DNA from: an uncultured Prevotellaceae bacterium
Lineage (GTDB): Bacteria; Bacteroidota; Bacteroidia; Bacteroidales; Bacteroidaceae
DNA length: 62,514 bases
Assembly (NCBI GenBank): GCA_902800245.1
Contig: CADCDY010000014.1
Span: forward strand, 1 to 62,514
Direction: 5' to 3'
The notes beneath the pieces are model-generated. The model saw nothing but the letters and a program-made list of their open reading frames with translations, did not search any database and was not told the origin of the DNA. Both the position numbers and the translations under genes were made by a program. Shown here piece after piece: positions 8,982-18,672 of this stretch. Position 1 is the first letter of the stretch. Every line of letters starts with the position of its first letter.

Positions 8982-10313
8982 ATGCAAATCACTCCCAAAG
9001 AAGGCATCACTGATGCCAGACAATTAGGTTATCCCAAGTATGCCGTATTAGGTATCCAACACTTGTTTGCCATGTTCGGTGCTACCGTTTTGGTACCCGT
9101 GCTTACCGGTCTCTCTGTGTCGTCAACTTTGCTGTTTGCCGGTATAGGTACATTGGTATTCCATTGTGTCAGTAAGTTCAAGGTGCCGGCATTCCTCGGT
9201 TCCTCATTTGCATTTCTAGGAGGATATCTCTCGGTGAAGACGCTGGGTGTAGAACAGGGGATGAATGAAACGCTGGCCTTGGACTATGCCTGTGTGGGTG
9301 TGTTCTTTGCTGGTCTGTGCTATTTCGTGATGGCTGGTCTTATCAAGTCGTTCGGCATAGAAAAGATATTACACTACTTTCCGCCTGTGGTGACAGGCCC
9401 CATGATAATAGCCATCGGTCTAGTGCTCTCTGGCAGTGCCATTCAGAACTGTACCACCAATTGGCTGCTGGCTATTGTGGCTATTGTGACGGTTATTTGC
9501 ACCAGTGTGTACGGTAAGGGGATTATCAAGATTATTCCCATTTTGTTGGGCGTGCTGGTCAGCTATGTTCTTGCGGCTGTGATGGGCGAAGTGGACTTCG
9601 CTGCGCTCGATGACGCTGCATGGATAGGTTTGCCGTTCAGTCGTGAACAGACTGTCTTGGCAGTGATGGACAATCTTGACACTTCGTTTCTCATTTCCAC
9701 AATTATCGCCATTGTACCTATCGCTGTTGCCACCATCATGGAACATATCGGAGACATGTGCGCCATTTCATCTACCGTAGGCAAGGACTTCCTAAAGGAA
9801 CCCGGATTGCATCGCACGCTGATGGGCGATGGCCTGGCAACCTCGCTGGCTTCGCTTTTCGGTGCTCCTGCCAACACAACATACGGTGAGAATACTGGTG
9901 TGTTGAACCTTACTAAGGTCTTCGACCCTGCTGTCATCCGACTGGCCGCTGTCTTGGCTATTCTGCTTTCGTTCTGTCCGAAGTTTGCGTGTCTGATTGG
10001 TCTGATGCCCGCAGCTACTATCGGTGGTGTGAGCCTCATCCTTTACGGCATGATATCAGCTGTTGGTGTACGCAATCTGGTGGAGGACGGTGTAGACTTC
10101 AACTCTTCGCGCAACGTCTTTGTGGCTGCCTTGATACTGGTCATTGCTATCGGTGTGAAATACGGTGCCGATGATAACGTGAGCGTTGGTCCCATTCATT
10201 TCTCCGGTCTGGCATTGTCTGCTCTCGTTGGTATCATCCTCAACGCTATCCTTCCAGGTAAGTTGGGTATGAAGGTGAAGAGTGTTCACGGCAAAGAGAA
10301 GCCCGGAAACTAA
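8982..10313 (+). CDS. uraA: uracil/xanthine permease (NCS2 family)
   Basis: A 443-residue nucleobase:cation symporter. It begins MQITPKEGITDARQLGYP and continues with HLFAMFGATVLVPVLTGL, the typical TM1 of UraA. The NCS2 signature region appears as ATIMEHIGDMCAISSTVGKD and GLATSLASLFGAPANTTYGE, where the Glu residues line the substrate site. The ATG at 8982 is preferred over a GTG at 8949 that would overlap the preceding gene and add a poor N-terminus. UraA is the closest named homologue; the exact base transported is inferred. Confidence 0.88.
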   Translation: MQITPKEGITDARQLGYPKYAVLGIQHLFAMFGATVLVPVLTGLSVSSTLLFAGIGTLVFHCVSKFKVPAFLGSSFAFLGGYLSVKTLGVEQGMNETLALDYACVGVFFAGLCYFVMAGLIKSFGIEKILHYFPPVVTGPMIIAIGLVLSGSAIQNCTTNWLLAIVAIVTVICTSVYGKGIIKIIPILLGVLVSYVLAAVMGEVDFAALDDAAWIGLPFSREQTVLAVMDNLDTSFLISTIIAIVPIAVATIMEHIGDMCAISSTVGKDFLKEPGLHRTLMGDGLATSLASLFGAPANTTYGENTGVLNLTKVFDPAVIRLAAVLAILLSFCPKFACLIGLMPAATIGGVSLILYGMISAVGVRNLVEDGVDFNSSRNVFVAALILVIAIGVKYGADDNVSVGPIHFSGLALSALVGIILNAILPGKLGMKVKSVHGKEKPGN

Positions 10314-10324
10314 CTTTTTGCACA

Positions 10325-11107
10325 ATGAGAAAGATTGAAGACATTCAGGAACTGCGCCAGATTCAGATGGGTATTCTCGACGACGTCCATCGGTTCTGTG
10401 AGGCTCACGGCCTGCGCTATTTCCTGTCGAGCGGCACACTCATAGGGGCGGTGCGTCATAAAGGATATATTCCTTGGGATGACGACATAGATATCTATAT
10501 GCCTCGCAAAGACTACGAGGAATTTCTCCAGACTTATACTTCTGATTCTGGGCATTATCGAGCTATTAATCCTCAGACGGAGCAACACTATTATTATACC
10601 TTTGCCAAGGTTGTCGATCTCCGTACGCGGATGGTAGAGAAGGAAACGGAAGGTTACGAAATTGGTGTTTATATGGATATCTTCCCTGTTGACTTTGTGA
10701 CGGATGACTTGCAGGAGCGCGAACGCATCTTTAAAAAGAAAAAGTTGCTTTATAAGATTAGGAGATGCAAGATTTCAAACAGCAACTATTTGCAGTCGCG
10801 TCTGGCATATTTTGTCTATAAGTGTTGGCCCATGAGCGTGAAGCAGATAGAGCGTAAGATTCGGAAGCTGATAGTGTTGGCAGAGCCTACGCGTACCGTC
10901 TGCAATATGACGGAGGCAGGACCAAGGATAAAAGGCTGTTTCCCTGCAGAGGATATCGCCTCGTCAGTGGATATCGAGTTCGAAGGGAAACAGTATAAGA
11001 CGATGGTTGGCTACAAGGATTATCTGGAGCGTACGTATGGCGATTATATGACGTTGCCCCCCGTAGAGCAACGCGTCACGCATCATTTTGAGGCTTACTG
11101 GAAGTAA
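10325..11107 (+). CDS. LicD-family phosphotransferase
   Basis: A 260-residue protein of the LicD (nucleotidyltransferase-fold) family, which transfers phosphocholine or similar groups from a CDP carrier to surface glycans. The hallmark is FLSSGTLIGAVRHKGYIPWD followed by DDIDIYMPRKDYE, with the metal-binding Asp residues. A basic central stretch (FKKKKLLYKIRRCK) may contact membrane or glycan. It starts 11 bases after uraA and ends one base before the convergent cyclodeaminase-like gene. A LicC-like nucleotidyltransferase fusion lies 0.9 kb away on the other strand, so both may act in one surface-decoration pathway. Confidence 0.85.
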   Translation: MRKIEDIQELRQIQMGILDDVHRFCEAHGLRYFLSSGTLIGAVRHKGYIPWDDDIDIYMPRKDYEEFLQTYTSDSGHYRAINPQTEQHYYYTFAKVVDLRTRMVEKETEGYEIGVYMDIFPVDFVTDDLQERERIFKKKKLLYKIRRCKISNSNYLQSRLAYFVYKCWPMSVKQIERKIRKLIVLAEPTRTVCNMTEAGPRIKGCFPAEDIASSVDIEFEGKQYKTMVGYKDYLERTYGDYMTLPPVEQRVTHHFEAYWK

Positions 11108-11989
11108 CTATACCCAGATTTTCTTGTCCTGCTTTTGGTATTCAAAACCTTGTGAGGTGTTGATGGCTTTCTCGTATATCTTTAGATTCTTGCCCTGTAA
11201 TACGTGATGTATTTCATCGTATTCTTTGAATTGATTATAATATTTCCAATTCTGAATCTGTCCAGTATCATCGCCAAACACCTTGTCGAAAAAGAGGTCG
11301 CAATTCTGGAAACCACGCACGTGGACGGGAATGACAGTTACACCTTTTTTAAATAATGAGTTGTCTGGAAATAGTAGTTCTGTGGCAATTGTGACACAAG
11401 AAATAAGAACGTCAGCCTCAGCGACGAATGTTGTATTGTTATCGACAATATTGAAAGTAACATTTTCGTAGGCCTTGAAGCGTTCAATGAACATCTCGGC
11501 CTGATTTTTATAGCGCATCAGACGAATGGTGATGTGACGATCTTCGTTGTCTGCAATGAGACAGAGGGCTACAGCGCGTGCAATATTGCCCAATCCTATC
11601 ATTGAATACGTGTCAACGCCTTTTCGCTGAAAAGTTCTTGCTGCTAAAGCTGCTACGGCCCCCGTCCGCATGGCTGTAATCCAGTCACCGTCCATGATGG
11701 CTAAGAGTTGTCCTGTCTCCGCATCATAGAGCGTGATGTCGCTCTTCAGCGTAGGTGTTTGTCCCTCAATGCGACTCACCAGTTTCAGACCAAAATACTT
11801 TCTACCATTATATTTAGGCAAAAGACATGGCATAGAGGTCATAAAGTCTTCTCCTTGTGGATGAACACTGAGTTTAGCGGGCATCTGGGCATCGTCTTTC
11901 ATCAGGAAGCCTTGTTTGACCCATTCAATGCACTCTTTTGGACAAATATTTAGCGCATCTATTTGTTGCTGTTGGATGATGGAAACCAT
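11108..11989 (-). CDS. ornithine cyclodeaminase / mu-crystallin family protein
   Basis: A 293-residue NAD(P)-dependent enzyme of the OCD/mu-crystallin family. A substrate-binding half with KYFGLKLVSRIEG and LKSDITLYDAETGQLLAIMDG is followed by the signature ITAMRTGAVAALAARTF and a Rossmann segment MIGLGNIARAVALCL. Members deaminate ornithine, reduce cyclic imines, or make amino acids for natural products. The ATG is four bases from the end of the upstream fusion gene, so they form one minus-strand operon. The substrate is not determined. Confidence 0.85.
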   Translation of the reverse strand: MVSIIQQQQIDALNICPKECIEWVKQGFLMKDDAQMPAKLSVHPQGEDFMTSMPCLLPKYNGRKYFGLKLVSRIEGQTPTLKSDITLYDAETGQLLAIMDGDWITAMRTGAVAALAARTFQRKGVDTYSMIGLGNIARAVALCLIADNEDRHITIRLMRYKNQAEMFIERFKAYENVTFNIVDNNTTFVAEADVLISCVTIATELLFPDNSLFKKGVTVIPVHVRGFQNCDLFFDKVFGDDTGQIQNWKYYNQFKEYDEIHHVLQGKNLKIYEKAINTSQGFEYQKQDKKIWV

Positions 11990-11993
11990 ACCT

Positions 11994-13823
11994 CTATTTT
12001 AGTGTTTTAAGTCCTTCAATGAGTCGCGTGTTGTCCTTATGGTCGCGAACGGCAATGCGCATGTATTGCTTGTTGGGGTCGAGACCTGGCTTCAGACTAC
12101 AGTCGCGCGTCAGGATGTTGTGCTGTTTGAGCATGTAGATGACGATTTCGCTAGCCTTGTAGGGAGGCAGTACTTCGCAAAGGAAATAGTTCGCCTGTGA
12201 GGGCATCACGTGGAAGAAAGGTATCTGTTTCAGTTGCTGTTCGAAGTCGGCACGCTCTTTGACGAACTTGTCACAGGCCCGCTGATAGTCCTTCTCGTGC
12301 TTGTTGTATATTTGCATGAAGAACTCGGCAAACGAGTTGAGGTTCCAGATGCTCACCTCTTTCTTAATACGCGCAATAAGTTCCTTGTCGGCAGAACAGA
12401 GGATGCCCAGACGCAAGCCTGGCACACCATAGCTCTTTGAGATGCTCTTCATGACTGCCATGTGGGGATATGCTTCCAGCGTTTCATCGCTAAGCAATGA
12501 ATTGTGCGCATAATCCTCGCTGAAGTCCACAAAGCTTTCATCGACCACCAGCCGGATGCCCTTGTCTTCGCACCATTTGGCAAGACGTAGCACGTCATTT
12601 TGGGGAATGAAATTGCCCGAGGGATTATCTGGGTTGATGACCATCAGTTGGCGGATGTCTTTATCGCCAAAAAATGCCATCAGGTCGTCAGCTGTATAGC
12701 GATAGTCCTCGTTTTGCGGTACGAAGGTCACTTGCTGGTCCTTGTCATATCGATTTGGATATTCTTCAAAAGTAGGGCGCGTGAATCCAATCTTGCCTTG
12801 CGACTCTTCCATCAGAACCTTAATCAGTTCCGCAGCACCGTTGCCAGGCACGATATAGGGTTCACTGACGCCAAAACATTTGCTGGCAATCAGTGTGTTC
12901 ACTTTCATGCCGGAGGGGTATTCCGTCAGCAGCGTGTCGAAGTTGGCACGAAGTTCGTCCTTCATTCTGCGACTGGGGAAGTAGGGATTCACCAAGTAGC
13001 AGAAGTCCAGCATCTGTGGGAATCGCCAGAAACCACCATAGCGTCCGTAATATTTTCGAAGTACATCCTGCTCATCGGCAAACAATGCCTCAGCAATATC
13101 CAAATCCTGCTTGTCATCAATCTCGTACCACTTCTCCTGTCCGATAGGCAGGGCTTTCATGTCGTGGTTGTTCAACAGCGAGATGATGCGTAGCACGTTC
13201 TCGTAATATTCGTTATTGCCAACAGCCTTGGTGTAGGCATCAAGGAAGGGCACGTATTTCTGTTGTGAGAACTGCTTACTAAGTTTATAGATGTTGACTG
13301 TTTTGTAATACGAGTCCACGTCGTTGTAGTCGAAGGCGTCCTTCGAGATAAAATTGACGATGTTTTGTTCTTCGTCCAGACGCACCATCGTACCATCCAT
13401 CCACGTCTCGTACTTGGCGACGAGGGCAAGGTTAGGGTAGGGGTCGTCGACAATCATGGGGATAAGCCGTTCGCTGAATATGAGGTCGCTCTCGATGAGT
13501 AACGTGTCGTCCTCTTGCAATTTGTCCTTGACAATGGCCAGCGAGTAGATATTGTTGGTCTTGTCGTAGACAGGGTTCTCAGCAAATTGCAATTGGCAAT
13601 TAGCAGTTAGCTGTTGGCCATACTGTAATGTAATATATTCGCGTAATTCCTTGCCTTTATAGCCCACTACGATGATGACGCGATTGAGCTGTTGTTTGGC
13701 GAGTTGTCCCAGCAGACGATCAATAAGTCGTATGCCATTTACAGGAACCATACACTTCGTGTTGTCCTTTGTATAGTCGCCCAATCGGCGCCCCATTCCC
13801 GCTGCCAATATAATCGCCTGCAT
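11994..13823 (-). CDS. fused sugar-phosphate-type nucleotidyltransferase and PLP-dependent aminotransferase
   Basis: A 609-residue bifunctional protein. Residues 1-245 are a LicC/GlmU-like nucleotidyltransferase (MQAIILAAGMGRRLGDYTK, DNTKCMVPVNG, LLIESDLIF). Residues 255-609 are a fold-type I PLP enzyme resembling HisC/CobD (PGNGAAELIKVL, INPDNPSGNFIP, VVDESFVDF, and SISKSYGVPGLRLGIL with the PLP lysine). This plan resembles PntC, which activates aminoethylphosphonate with CTP, but no PEP mutase gene is near, so phosphoethanolamine or another amino-alcohol phosphate is equally possible. A stretch near residues 78-88 (QQLTANCQLQ) is encoded by a repeat-like sequence. Confidence 0.8.
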   Translation of the reverse strand: MQAIILAAGMGRRLGDYTKDNTKCMVPVNGIRLIDRLLGQLAKQQLNRVIIVVGYKGKELREYITLQYGQQLTANCQLQFAENPVYDKTNNIYSLAIVKDKLQEDDTLLIESDLIFSERLIPMIVDDPYPNLALVAKYETWMDGTMVRLDEEQNIVNFISKDAFDYNDVDSYYKTVNIYKLSKQFSQQKYVPFLDAYTKAVGNNEYYENVLRIISLLNNHDMKALPIGQEKWYEIDDKQDLDIAEALFADEQDVLRKYYGRYGGFWRFPQMLDFCYLVNPYFPSRRMKDELRANFDTLLTEYPSGMKVNTLIASKCFGVSEPYIVPGNGAAELIKVLMEESQGKIGFTRPTFEEYPNRYDKDQQVTFVPQNEDYRYTADDLMAFFGDKDIRQLMVINPDNPSGNFIPQNDVLRLAKWCEDKGIRLVVDESFVDFSEDYAHNSLLSDETLEAYPHMAVMKSISKSYGVPGLRLGILCSADKELIARIKKEVSIWNLNSFAEFFMQIYNKHEKDYQRACDKFVKERADFEQQLKQIPFFHVMPSQANYFLCEVLPPYKASEIVIYMLKQHNILTRDCSLKPGLDPNKQYMRIAVRDHKDNTRLIEGLKTLK

Positions 13824-13828
13824 CTAAT

Positions 13829-13852
13829 TATCAATTGTCAATTGTCAATTAA
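13829..13852. repeat. CAATTGT short-period intergenic repeat
   Basis: The gap between metG and the fusion gene consists mostly of TATCAATTGTCAATTGTCAA-type repeats. The same words occur inside coding sequence near the ends of three secreted-protein genes (around 24085, 30900 and 34915). Confidence 0.6.
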
Positions 13853-13855
13853 TCT

Positions 13856-15922
13856 TTATCCCACCTGAGAACCAGGCTTTACGTCCTTCGTCGTGGTGAC
13901 CACGCTGAGACTTTCGTCAGCATCAACGGCTGAGAGAATCATACCTTGACTCTCGATGCCCATCATATTGCGTGATGCGAAGTTGGCCACGAAGAGGATA
14001 CGTTTGCCGATAAGCTCCTCAGGATTCTCGTAGAAGGCGGCAATACCTGAGCAGATAGTGCGGTCGACGCCAGAACCATCGTCAATAGTGAACTGCAGCA
14101 GTTTCTTTGACTTCTTTACCTTCTGGCAATCCTTCACCAAGCCCACGCGGATGTCGAGTTTCTCAAACTCCTCAAACGATACGGTATCCTTGATAGGAGC
14201 TGCCTTGTACTGAGCAGCCTCGTTTGCCTTCTTGGTCTCAGCCAACTTGTCGAGCTGCTTCTGGATGACGTCGTCCTCAATCTTCTCGAACAGCAGGGCA
14301 GGTTCACCCAACTGGTGACCAGCCTTCAGCAGGTCGGTGCTACCCAGTTGTTCCCACTCAAACGACTCTAAGTTGAGCATGTCGCGTAGTTTACGCGACG
14401 AGAACGGCAGGAACGGCTCAAAGGCGATAGCCAGATTGGCAGTCAGCTGCAGACAAATGTTCAGAATGGTCTCACAACGCTTCTGGTCAGTCTTCCAAAC
14501 CTTCCAAGGCTCGCACTCGGTGATGTAGCGGTTACCGATACGTGCCAGATTCATGGCCTCGAACTGAGCATCGCGGAACTTAAATTGGTCGAGCAATGCC
14601 TCCACCTTCTGTTTCACGTCCTTGAACTCCTCCAGCGCCTGTTTGTCAACATCCAGCAGTTCGCCACAGGCAGGAACAACGCCGTTCCAGTATTTCTTGG
14701 TCAATTGTAGGGCACGATTCACGAAATTACCATAAACGGCTACGAGCTCATTGTTATTGCGGTCCTGGAAGTCCTTCCACGTGAAATTGTTGTCCTTGGT
14801 CTCAGGGGCATTAGCTGTCAATACATATCTTAATACATCCTGCTTGCCGGGCATATCCACAAGGTATTCGTGCAACCATACCGCCCAGTTTCTCGACGTC
14901 GAAATCTTGTCATTCTCCAAGTTCAGGAACTCGTTGCTGGGTACGTTGTCAGGCATGATATACTTGCCGTGCGCCTTCATCATCACAGGGAAGATGATGC
15001 AGTGGAACACGATATTGTCCTTACCGATGAAGTGCACCAGGCGGGTGTCCTCATCCTGCCACCATTTCTCCCAGTTGCCCCATTTCTCAGGCTCCTTGGC
15101 GCACAGCTCTACCGTGTTCGAAACATAACCGATAGGGGCGTCGAACCACACATAGAGCACCTTGCCCTCAGCACCCTCAACAGGTACGGGGATACCCCAG
15201 TTCAGGTCGCGCGTCATAGCACGTGGCTGCAGATCCATCTCCAACCAACTCTTGCACTGACCATAGACGTTGGGTCGCCACTCCTTGTGACCCTCCAAAA
15301 TCCATTCCTTCAGCCACTCCTGATACTCGTTCAGAGGCAGATACCAGTTCTTGGTGCTCTTCATCACAGGTGTAGAACCAGAAATAGTTGACTTTGGATT
15401 GATGAGTTCCGTAGGACTCAGGTCGCGACCACATTTCTCGCACTGGTCACCGTATGCACCCTCGTTGTGGCAATAGGGGCACTCGCCAGTCACATAACGG
15501 TCTGCCAGGAACTGCTTGGCCTCCTCGTCGTACAATTGTTCGGTAGTCTCCTCCACCAACTTGCCCTCGTCGTAGAGCTTGCGGAACCACTCAGCGGCAA
15601 ACTTGTGGTGCGTCTCGCTGGTGGTACGGCTATAGATATCAAACGAGATACCAAACTCCTTGAACGAGTCCTTGATCATCTTGTGATAGCGGTCAACGAC
15701 ATCCTGCGGGGTGATACCCTCTTTGCGGGCACGAACAGTGATGGGTACACCATGTTCGTCACTTCCACCAATAAACATCACGTCCTCCTTCTTCAGACGG
15801 AGGTAACGCACGTAGATATCGGCAGGAATATAGACACCTGCCAAGTGACCAATGTGTACACCGCCGTTCGCATAGGGCAGGGCAGAGGTCACTGTTGTTC
15901 TCTTAAACTTTTTCTCTGTCAT
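13856..15922 (-). CDS. metG: methionyl-tRNA synthetase with C-terminal tRNA-binding domain
   Basis: A 688-residue class I aminoacyl-tRNA synthetase that charges tRNA-Met. The HIGH motif is in [19 protein letters not shown] zinc knuckle has [18 protein letters not shown], and the KMSKS loop reads [11 protein letters not shown]. The anticodon-binding helical domain is followed at about residues 575-688 by an EMAP/Trbp111-like OB-fold ([32 protein letters not shown]), which also drives dimerisation. Length and order are standard for Bacteroidetes MetG. A 32-base intergenic repeat separates it from the downstream fusion gene. Confidence 0.97.
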   Translation of the reverse strand: MTEKKFKRTTVTSALPYANGGVHIGHLAGVYIPADIYVRYLRLKKEDVMFIGGSDEHGVPITVRARKEGITPQDVVDRYHKMIKDSFKEFGISFDIYSRTTSETHHKFAAEWFRKLYDEGKLVEETTEQLYDEEAKQFLADRYVTGECPYCHNEGAYGDQCEKCGRDLSPTELINPKSTISGSTPVMKSTKNWYLPLNEYQEWLKEWILEGHKEWRPNVYGQCKSWLEMDLQPRAMTRDLNWGIPVPVEGAEGKVLYVWFDAPIGYVSNTVELCAKEPEKWGNWEKWWQDEDTRLVHFIGKDNIVFHCIIFPVMMKAHGKYIMPDNVPSNEFLNLENDKISTSRNWAVWLHEYLVDMPGKQDVLRYVLTANAPETKDNNFTWKDFQDRNNNELVAVYGNFVNRALQLTKKYWNGVVPACGELLDVDKQALEEFKDVKQKVEALLDQFKFRDAQFEAMNLARIGNRYITECEPWKVWKTDQKRCETILNICLQLTANLAIAFEPFLPFSSRKLRDMLNLESFEWEQLGSTDLLKAGHQLGEPALLFEKIEDDVIQKQLDKLAETKKANEAAQYKAAPIKDTVSFEEFEKLDIRVGLVKDCQKVKKSKKLLQFTIDDGSGVDRTICSGIAAFYENPEELIGKRILFVANFASRNMMGIESQGMILSAVDADESLSVVTTTKDVKPGSQVG

Positions 15923-15949
15923 TTTCTTGCTCTTTTTTCAATTTGCCTG

Positions 15950-15981
15950 CAAAAGTACAAATAAAAAACGAGCCCACCAAA
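15950..15981 (-). promoter_or_regulatory. metG promoter
   Basis: On the minus strand TTTG (15978-15981) and TACTTTTG (15950-15957) are separated by exactly 20 bases. The boxes match the Bacteroidetes consensus. The 5' leader would be about 22 bases. Confidence 0.75.
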
Positions 15982-16054
15982 TAGTCATTCACTTTTTTGT
16001 TTGTAACAATTAATAATGATGGAGGTAACATTTATGTGAAAATACTTAAATTAA

Positions 16055-16086
16055 TTTGGATAATTGTAGTTTTTACACTATCTTTG
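16055..16086 (+). promoter_or_regulatory. xylanase gene promoter
   Basis: TTTG (16055-16058) and TATCTTTG (16079-16086) are spaced by 20 bases. This sets transcription start near 16091 and rules out the upstream in-frame start at 16056 for the xylanase. Confidence 0.8.
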
Positions 16087-16121
16087 CAACCGAAAACGAA
16101 AACATAATTATATTTTTGCAT

Positions 16122-18509
16122 ATGAAGAAATTGTACTTTTTACTGCTAACAGCTGCATTCTCAATGTCGGCTATGGCACAGGAGAAATTTGAGTTGGGCA
16201 AGCCTAACAACGACAATTACCGATACTTGGACAAGTATCAGGCTCTGAAGGATTACATCGATTATGAGAAGTATCCCAATTTTAAGCTGGGTGCAGGTAC
16301 TACTGTCAACGACTATCTGAATAATTCTTTGGTTAAGAACCTGACTAACAAGAATTTCACTGAGACTGTTGCTGGCAATGCTATGAAAATGGCTAGTTGT
16401 GTGGATGGTAACGGTAATATGAACTTCTCGACAGTAACGAGATACGTGAATGCTGCTACTAATGCAGGACTTAATGTATATGGTCATACGCTTGCATGGC
16501 ACGCACAGCAGCCTGTCGGATGGTTGACGAAGTTGCTGGCTGACAAGCCGGCTCCTGAACTTGCGGACGGTGATGTGGATGTTTGGACGGTAGTCGCCAA
16601 TAAAGATTTCCGTACCCAGCAGAGCGTCGGTTGGAAAGCCAGTGAATCTGAAAATGGATACGCTATTAAATTCGATTCAACCAATGGTCTCAAGGTAACA
16701 ACTACAGTGTCAAAGCCTTGGGAAGTACAGTTCGTGGTATGGGATAATATTCTCCTCGAAAAGGACAAAACTTATAAGATGATAATGACCGTAAAGGGTT
16801 CTAAGGATGGTAAATTAGATGGTCATCTTGGAGACTGGGGAACCAACAATGACGGAAATAGTCAAACAGGTTTTGGCCTAAGTATTTCTTTCACCCCCGA
16901 ATGGCAGGATTTGGAGGTAAAAGTTACACCAACTGTGGATACGAACTTCCTGCTTTTACACGTACCTAATTATATTGGTGATGTGTATATCAAGAGTATA
17001 AAATTTGAGGAGTCGAAGAAGGGAAAGACTATTACTGAGGACCGTCGTTGTATCGTTGCTCATGCTACAGCCAAGCAGTCTGAGGCATGGGACAACCAGT
17101 TTTGGATAGTGCCTGGTTCGTTCGCTAAGAATGCAAGCTATGTTTTCACAGCCGACGTGCGTGCTGACAAGCCTGCCTACGCCTCTACCCAGATACACAG
17201 CACTCCAAGTACATGGGTGAGTAGTAATGCATTGGGCAATATCTCGTTCACAACCGATTGGAAGAAAGTTACACTCAGCGGTAAGTTTGACGCTGCAGGT
17301 CAGAGCATAGCTTTTAATCTCAGTGAACTGGCTGACGAGAATAACTATTACTTTGACAACATCAGTTTGAAGATTAATGGTGTAGAGAAAATCAACAATG
17401 GCGACCTCGAGGGTACTGATGTTAGTTCGTTTAGGGTCAAAGAATATGGTGGCAGCGTTGTCGAACCGACTATTAGCAATGGTATTACATATATCTATCT
17501 CCCAAGCACGATACCTTTGACACCAGAGGAACGTCACGATGTTCTTGTTGATGCAATGGATAAATGGATTAAGGGTATGATGGAAGCCTGTGGCGGCAAG
17601 GTAAAGGGCTGGGACCTCGTCAATGAGGCTATCTCTGGTGGCGGTAATGACGGCGAAGGCAACTATGTGCTACAGGGTAATAACCCCAATGGTAATCCTG
17701 ATGCCACATGGGATGTCGGTGGATCAGATTTCTTCTGGCAGGACTATATGGGAGCCCTTGAATACGTGCGTCAAGCTTGTCGTCTAGCCCGTAAGTATGG
17801 TCCGGAAGATGTTAAACTCTTTATCAATGACTACAATCTGGAAGGTACATGGGATCTCACGACGAAGGATGGTATAAGAGCCAGCAAGAAACTCTGGTCT
17901 CTCGTTAACTGGATTAAGAAGTGGGAGGCCGACGGTGTGACCTATATCGATGGTATAGGTACTCAGATGCACATTTCATTTAACAAGAATAGTAGTTCAC
18001 AGACCAGTCTGAAGAATGCCATTACTGGTATGTTCCAGCTGATGGCAAAATCTGGAAAACTTTGCCGCGTCAGTGAGATGGACATGGGATATAACGATGC
18101 TAACGGAAACAGTGTTCCCACTAGCCAAATGACCGAGGCTCAGCACAAGGAGATGGCTGATTTCTATGAGTGGATTATCAAGGAGTATTTCCGCATCATT
18201 CCTCCCGAGCAACAGTGGGGCATCTGCCAGTGGTGTACGACTGATAGTCCTGCAAACAGTGGCTGGCGTGCCAATACACCTGTAGGTATCTGGGATCAGA
18301 ACTTCTATCGCAAGCATGTCTATGCTGGTTTCGTGCGTGGTCTGAACGGTGGCGAGCCCACTGGTATTAATAGCATCGAGGCTGACAAGAGCATTGACAC
18401 TTCGAATGGTATCTATAATCTCAATGGTATGCGCATGCGTGCCACATCGCTCGACGAGTTGCCCGCCGGACTCTATATCGTCAATGGTAAAAAGGTTGCT
18501 GTTAAGTGA
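16122..18509 (+). CDS. GH10 endo-1,4-beta-xylanase with carbohydrate-binding modules inserted in the catalytic domain
   Basis: A 795-residue secreted xylanase. A signal peptide (MKKLYFLLLTAAFSMSAMAQ) is followed by the first part of a GH10 barrel (NFKLGAGTTVND, YGHTLAWHAQQPVGWL). Two beta-sandwich modules of CBM4/22 type then interrupt it at about residues 160-465. The barrel resumes with GWDLVNEAISGG (Glu acid/base) and LCRVSEMDMGY (Glu nucleophile). GH10 enzymes with CBMs inserted after the second strand are known from Prevotella and Bacteroides. The C-terminal tail GIYNLNGMRMRA, then LYIVNGKKVAVK, resembles tails of other enzymes here. Start chosen from the promoter and signal peptide. Confidence 0.93.
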   Translation: MKKLYFLLLTAAFSMSAMAQEKFELGKPNNDNYRYLDKYQALKDYIDYEKYPNFKLGAGTTVNDYLNNSLVKNLTNKNFTETVAGNAMKMASCVDGNGNMNFSTVTRYVNAATNAGLNVYGHTLAWHAQQPVGWLTKLLADKPAPELADGDVDVWTVVANKDFRTQQSVGWKASESENGYAIKFDSTNGLKVTTTVSKPWEVQFVVWDNILLEKDKTYKMIMTVKGSKDGKLDGHLGDWGTNNDGNSQTGFGLSISFTPEWQDLEVKVTPTVDTNFLLLHVPNYIGDVYIKSIKFEESKKGKTITEDRRCIVAHATAKQSEAWDNQFWIVPGSFAKNASYVFTADVRADKPAYASTQIHSTPSTWVSSNALGNISFTTDWKKVTLSGKFDAAGQSIAFNLSELADENNYYFDNISLKINGVEKINNGDLEGTDVSSFRVKEYGGSVVEPTISNGITYIYLPSTIPLTPEERHDVLVDAMDKWIKGMMEACGGKVKGWDLVNEAISGGGNDGEGNYVLQGNNPNGNPDATWDVGGSDFFWQDYMGALEYVRQACRLARKYGPEDVKLFINDYNLEGTWDLTTKDGIRASKKLWSLVNWIKKWEADGVTYIDGIGTQMHISFNKNSSSQTSLKNAITGMFQLMAKSGKLCRVSEMDMGYNDANGNSVPTSQMTEAQHKEMADFYEWIIKEYFRIIPPEQQWGICQWCTTDSPANSGWRANTPVGIWDQNFYRKHVYAGFVRGLNGGEPTGINSIEADKSIDTSNGIYNLNGMRMRATSLDELPAGLYIVNGKKVAVK

Positions 18510-18521
18510 TATTTGCGAAAC

Positions 18522-18533
18522 GTAAACGATTTC
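18522..18533. promoter_or_regulatory. degenerate copy of the GTAAACGTTTAC palindrome
   Basis: GTAAACGATTTC matches ten of twelve bases of the palindrome upstream of susC. It lies just after the xylanase gene and about 55 bases upstream of the promoter of the first pectinesterase. It could be an operator, but one half is weak. Confidence 0.3.
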
Positions 18534-18552
18534 GTAACTTTTAACAAGAATT

Positions 18553-18587
18553 ATCGCACTCGTTACTGCAATGAGTGCGATTTTTTT
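18553..18587 (+). terminator. terminator of the xylanase gene
   Basis: ATCGCACTC and GAGTGCGAT form a 9-bp stem with an 11-base loop, followed by seven T. The T-run directly precedes the -7 box of the next gene. Confidence 0.8.
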
Positions 18588-18596
18588 GTACCTTTG
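18565..18596 (+). promoter_or_regulatory. promoter of the first pectinesterase gene
   Basis: TACCTTTG at 18589-18596 is a good -7 box. The -33 position 20 bases upstream reads ACTG, which is weak, and lies in the loop of the upstream terminator. A leader of about 70 bases follows, with an imperfect inverted repeat (GCGTAT...TTTACGC, 18622-18639). Confidence 0.5.
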
Positions 18597-18672
18597 CCCA
18601 ACGATTCCGACTTGTGCGGGAGCGTATAAACCTTTACGCGAACATTATTTATTAACATAAAACTTAATTTGT

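Noticed and set aside
16056-16121. Upstream in-frame start for the xylanase
   Set aside because: The extra codons overlap both promoter boxes; the ATG at 16122 opens a normal signal peptide.
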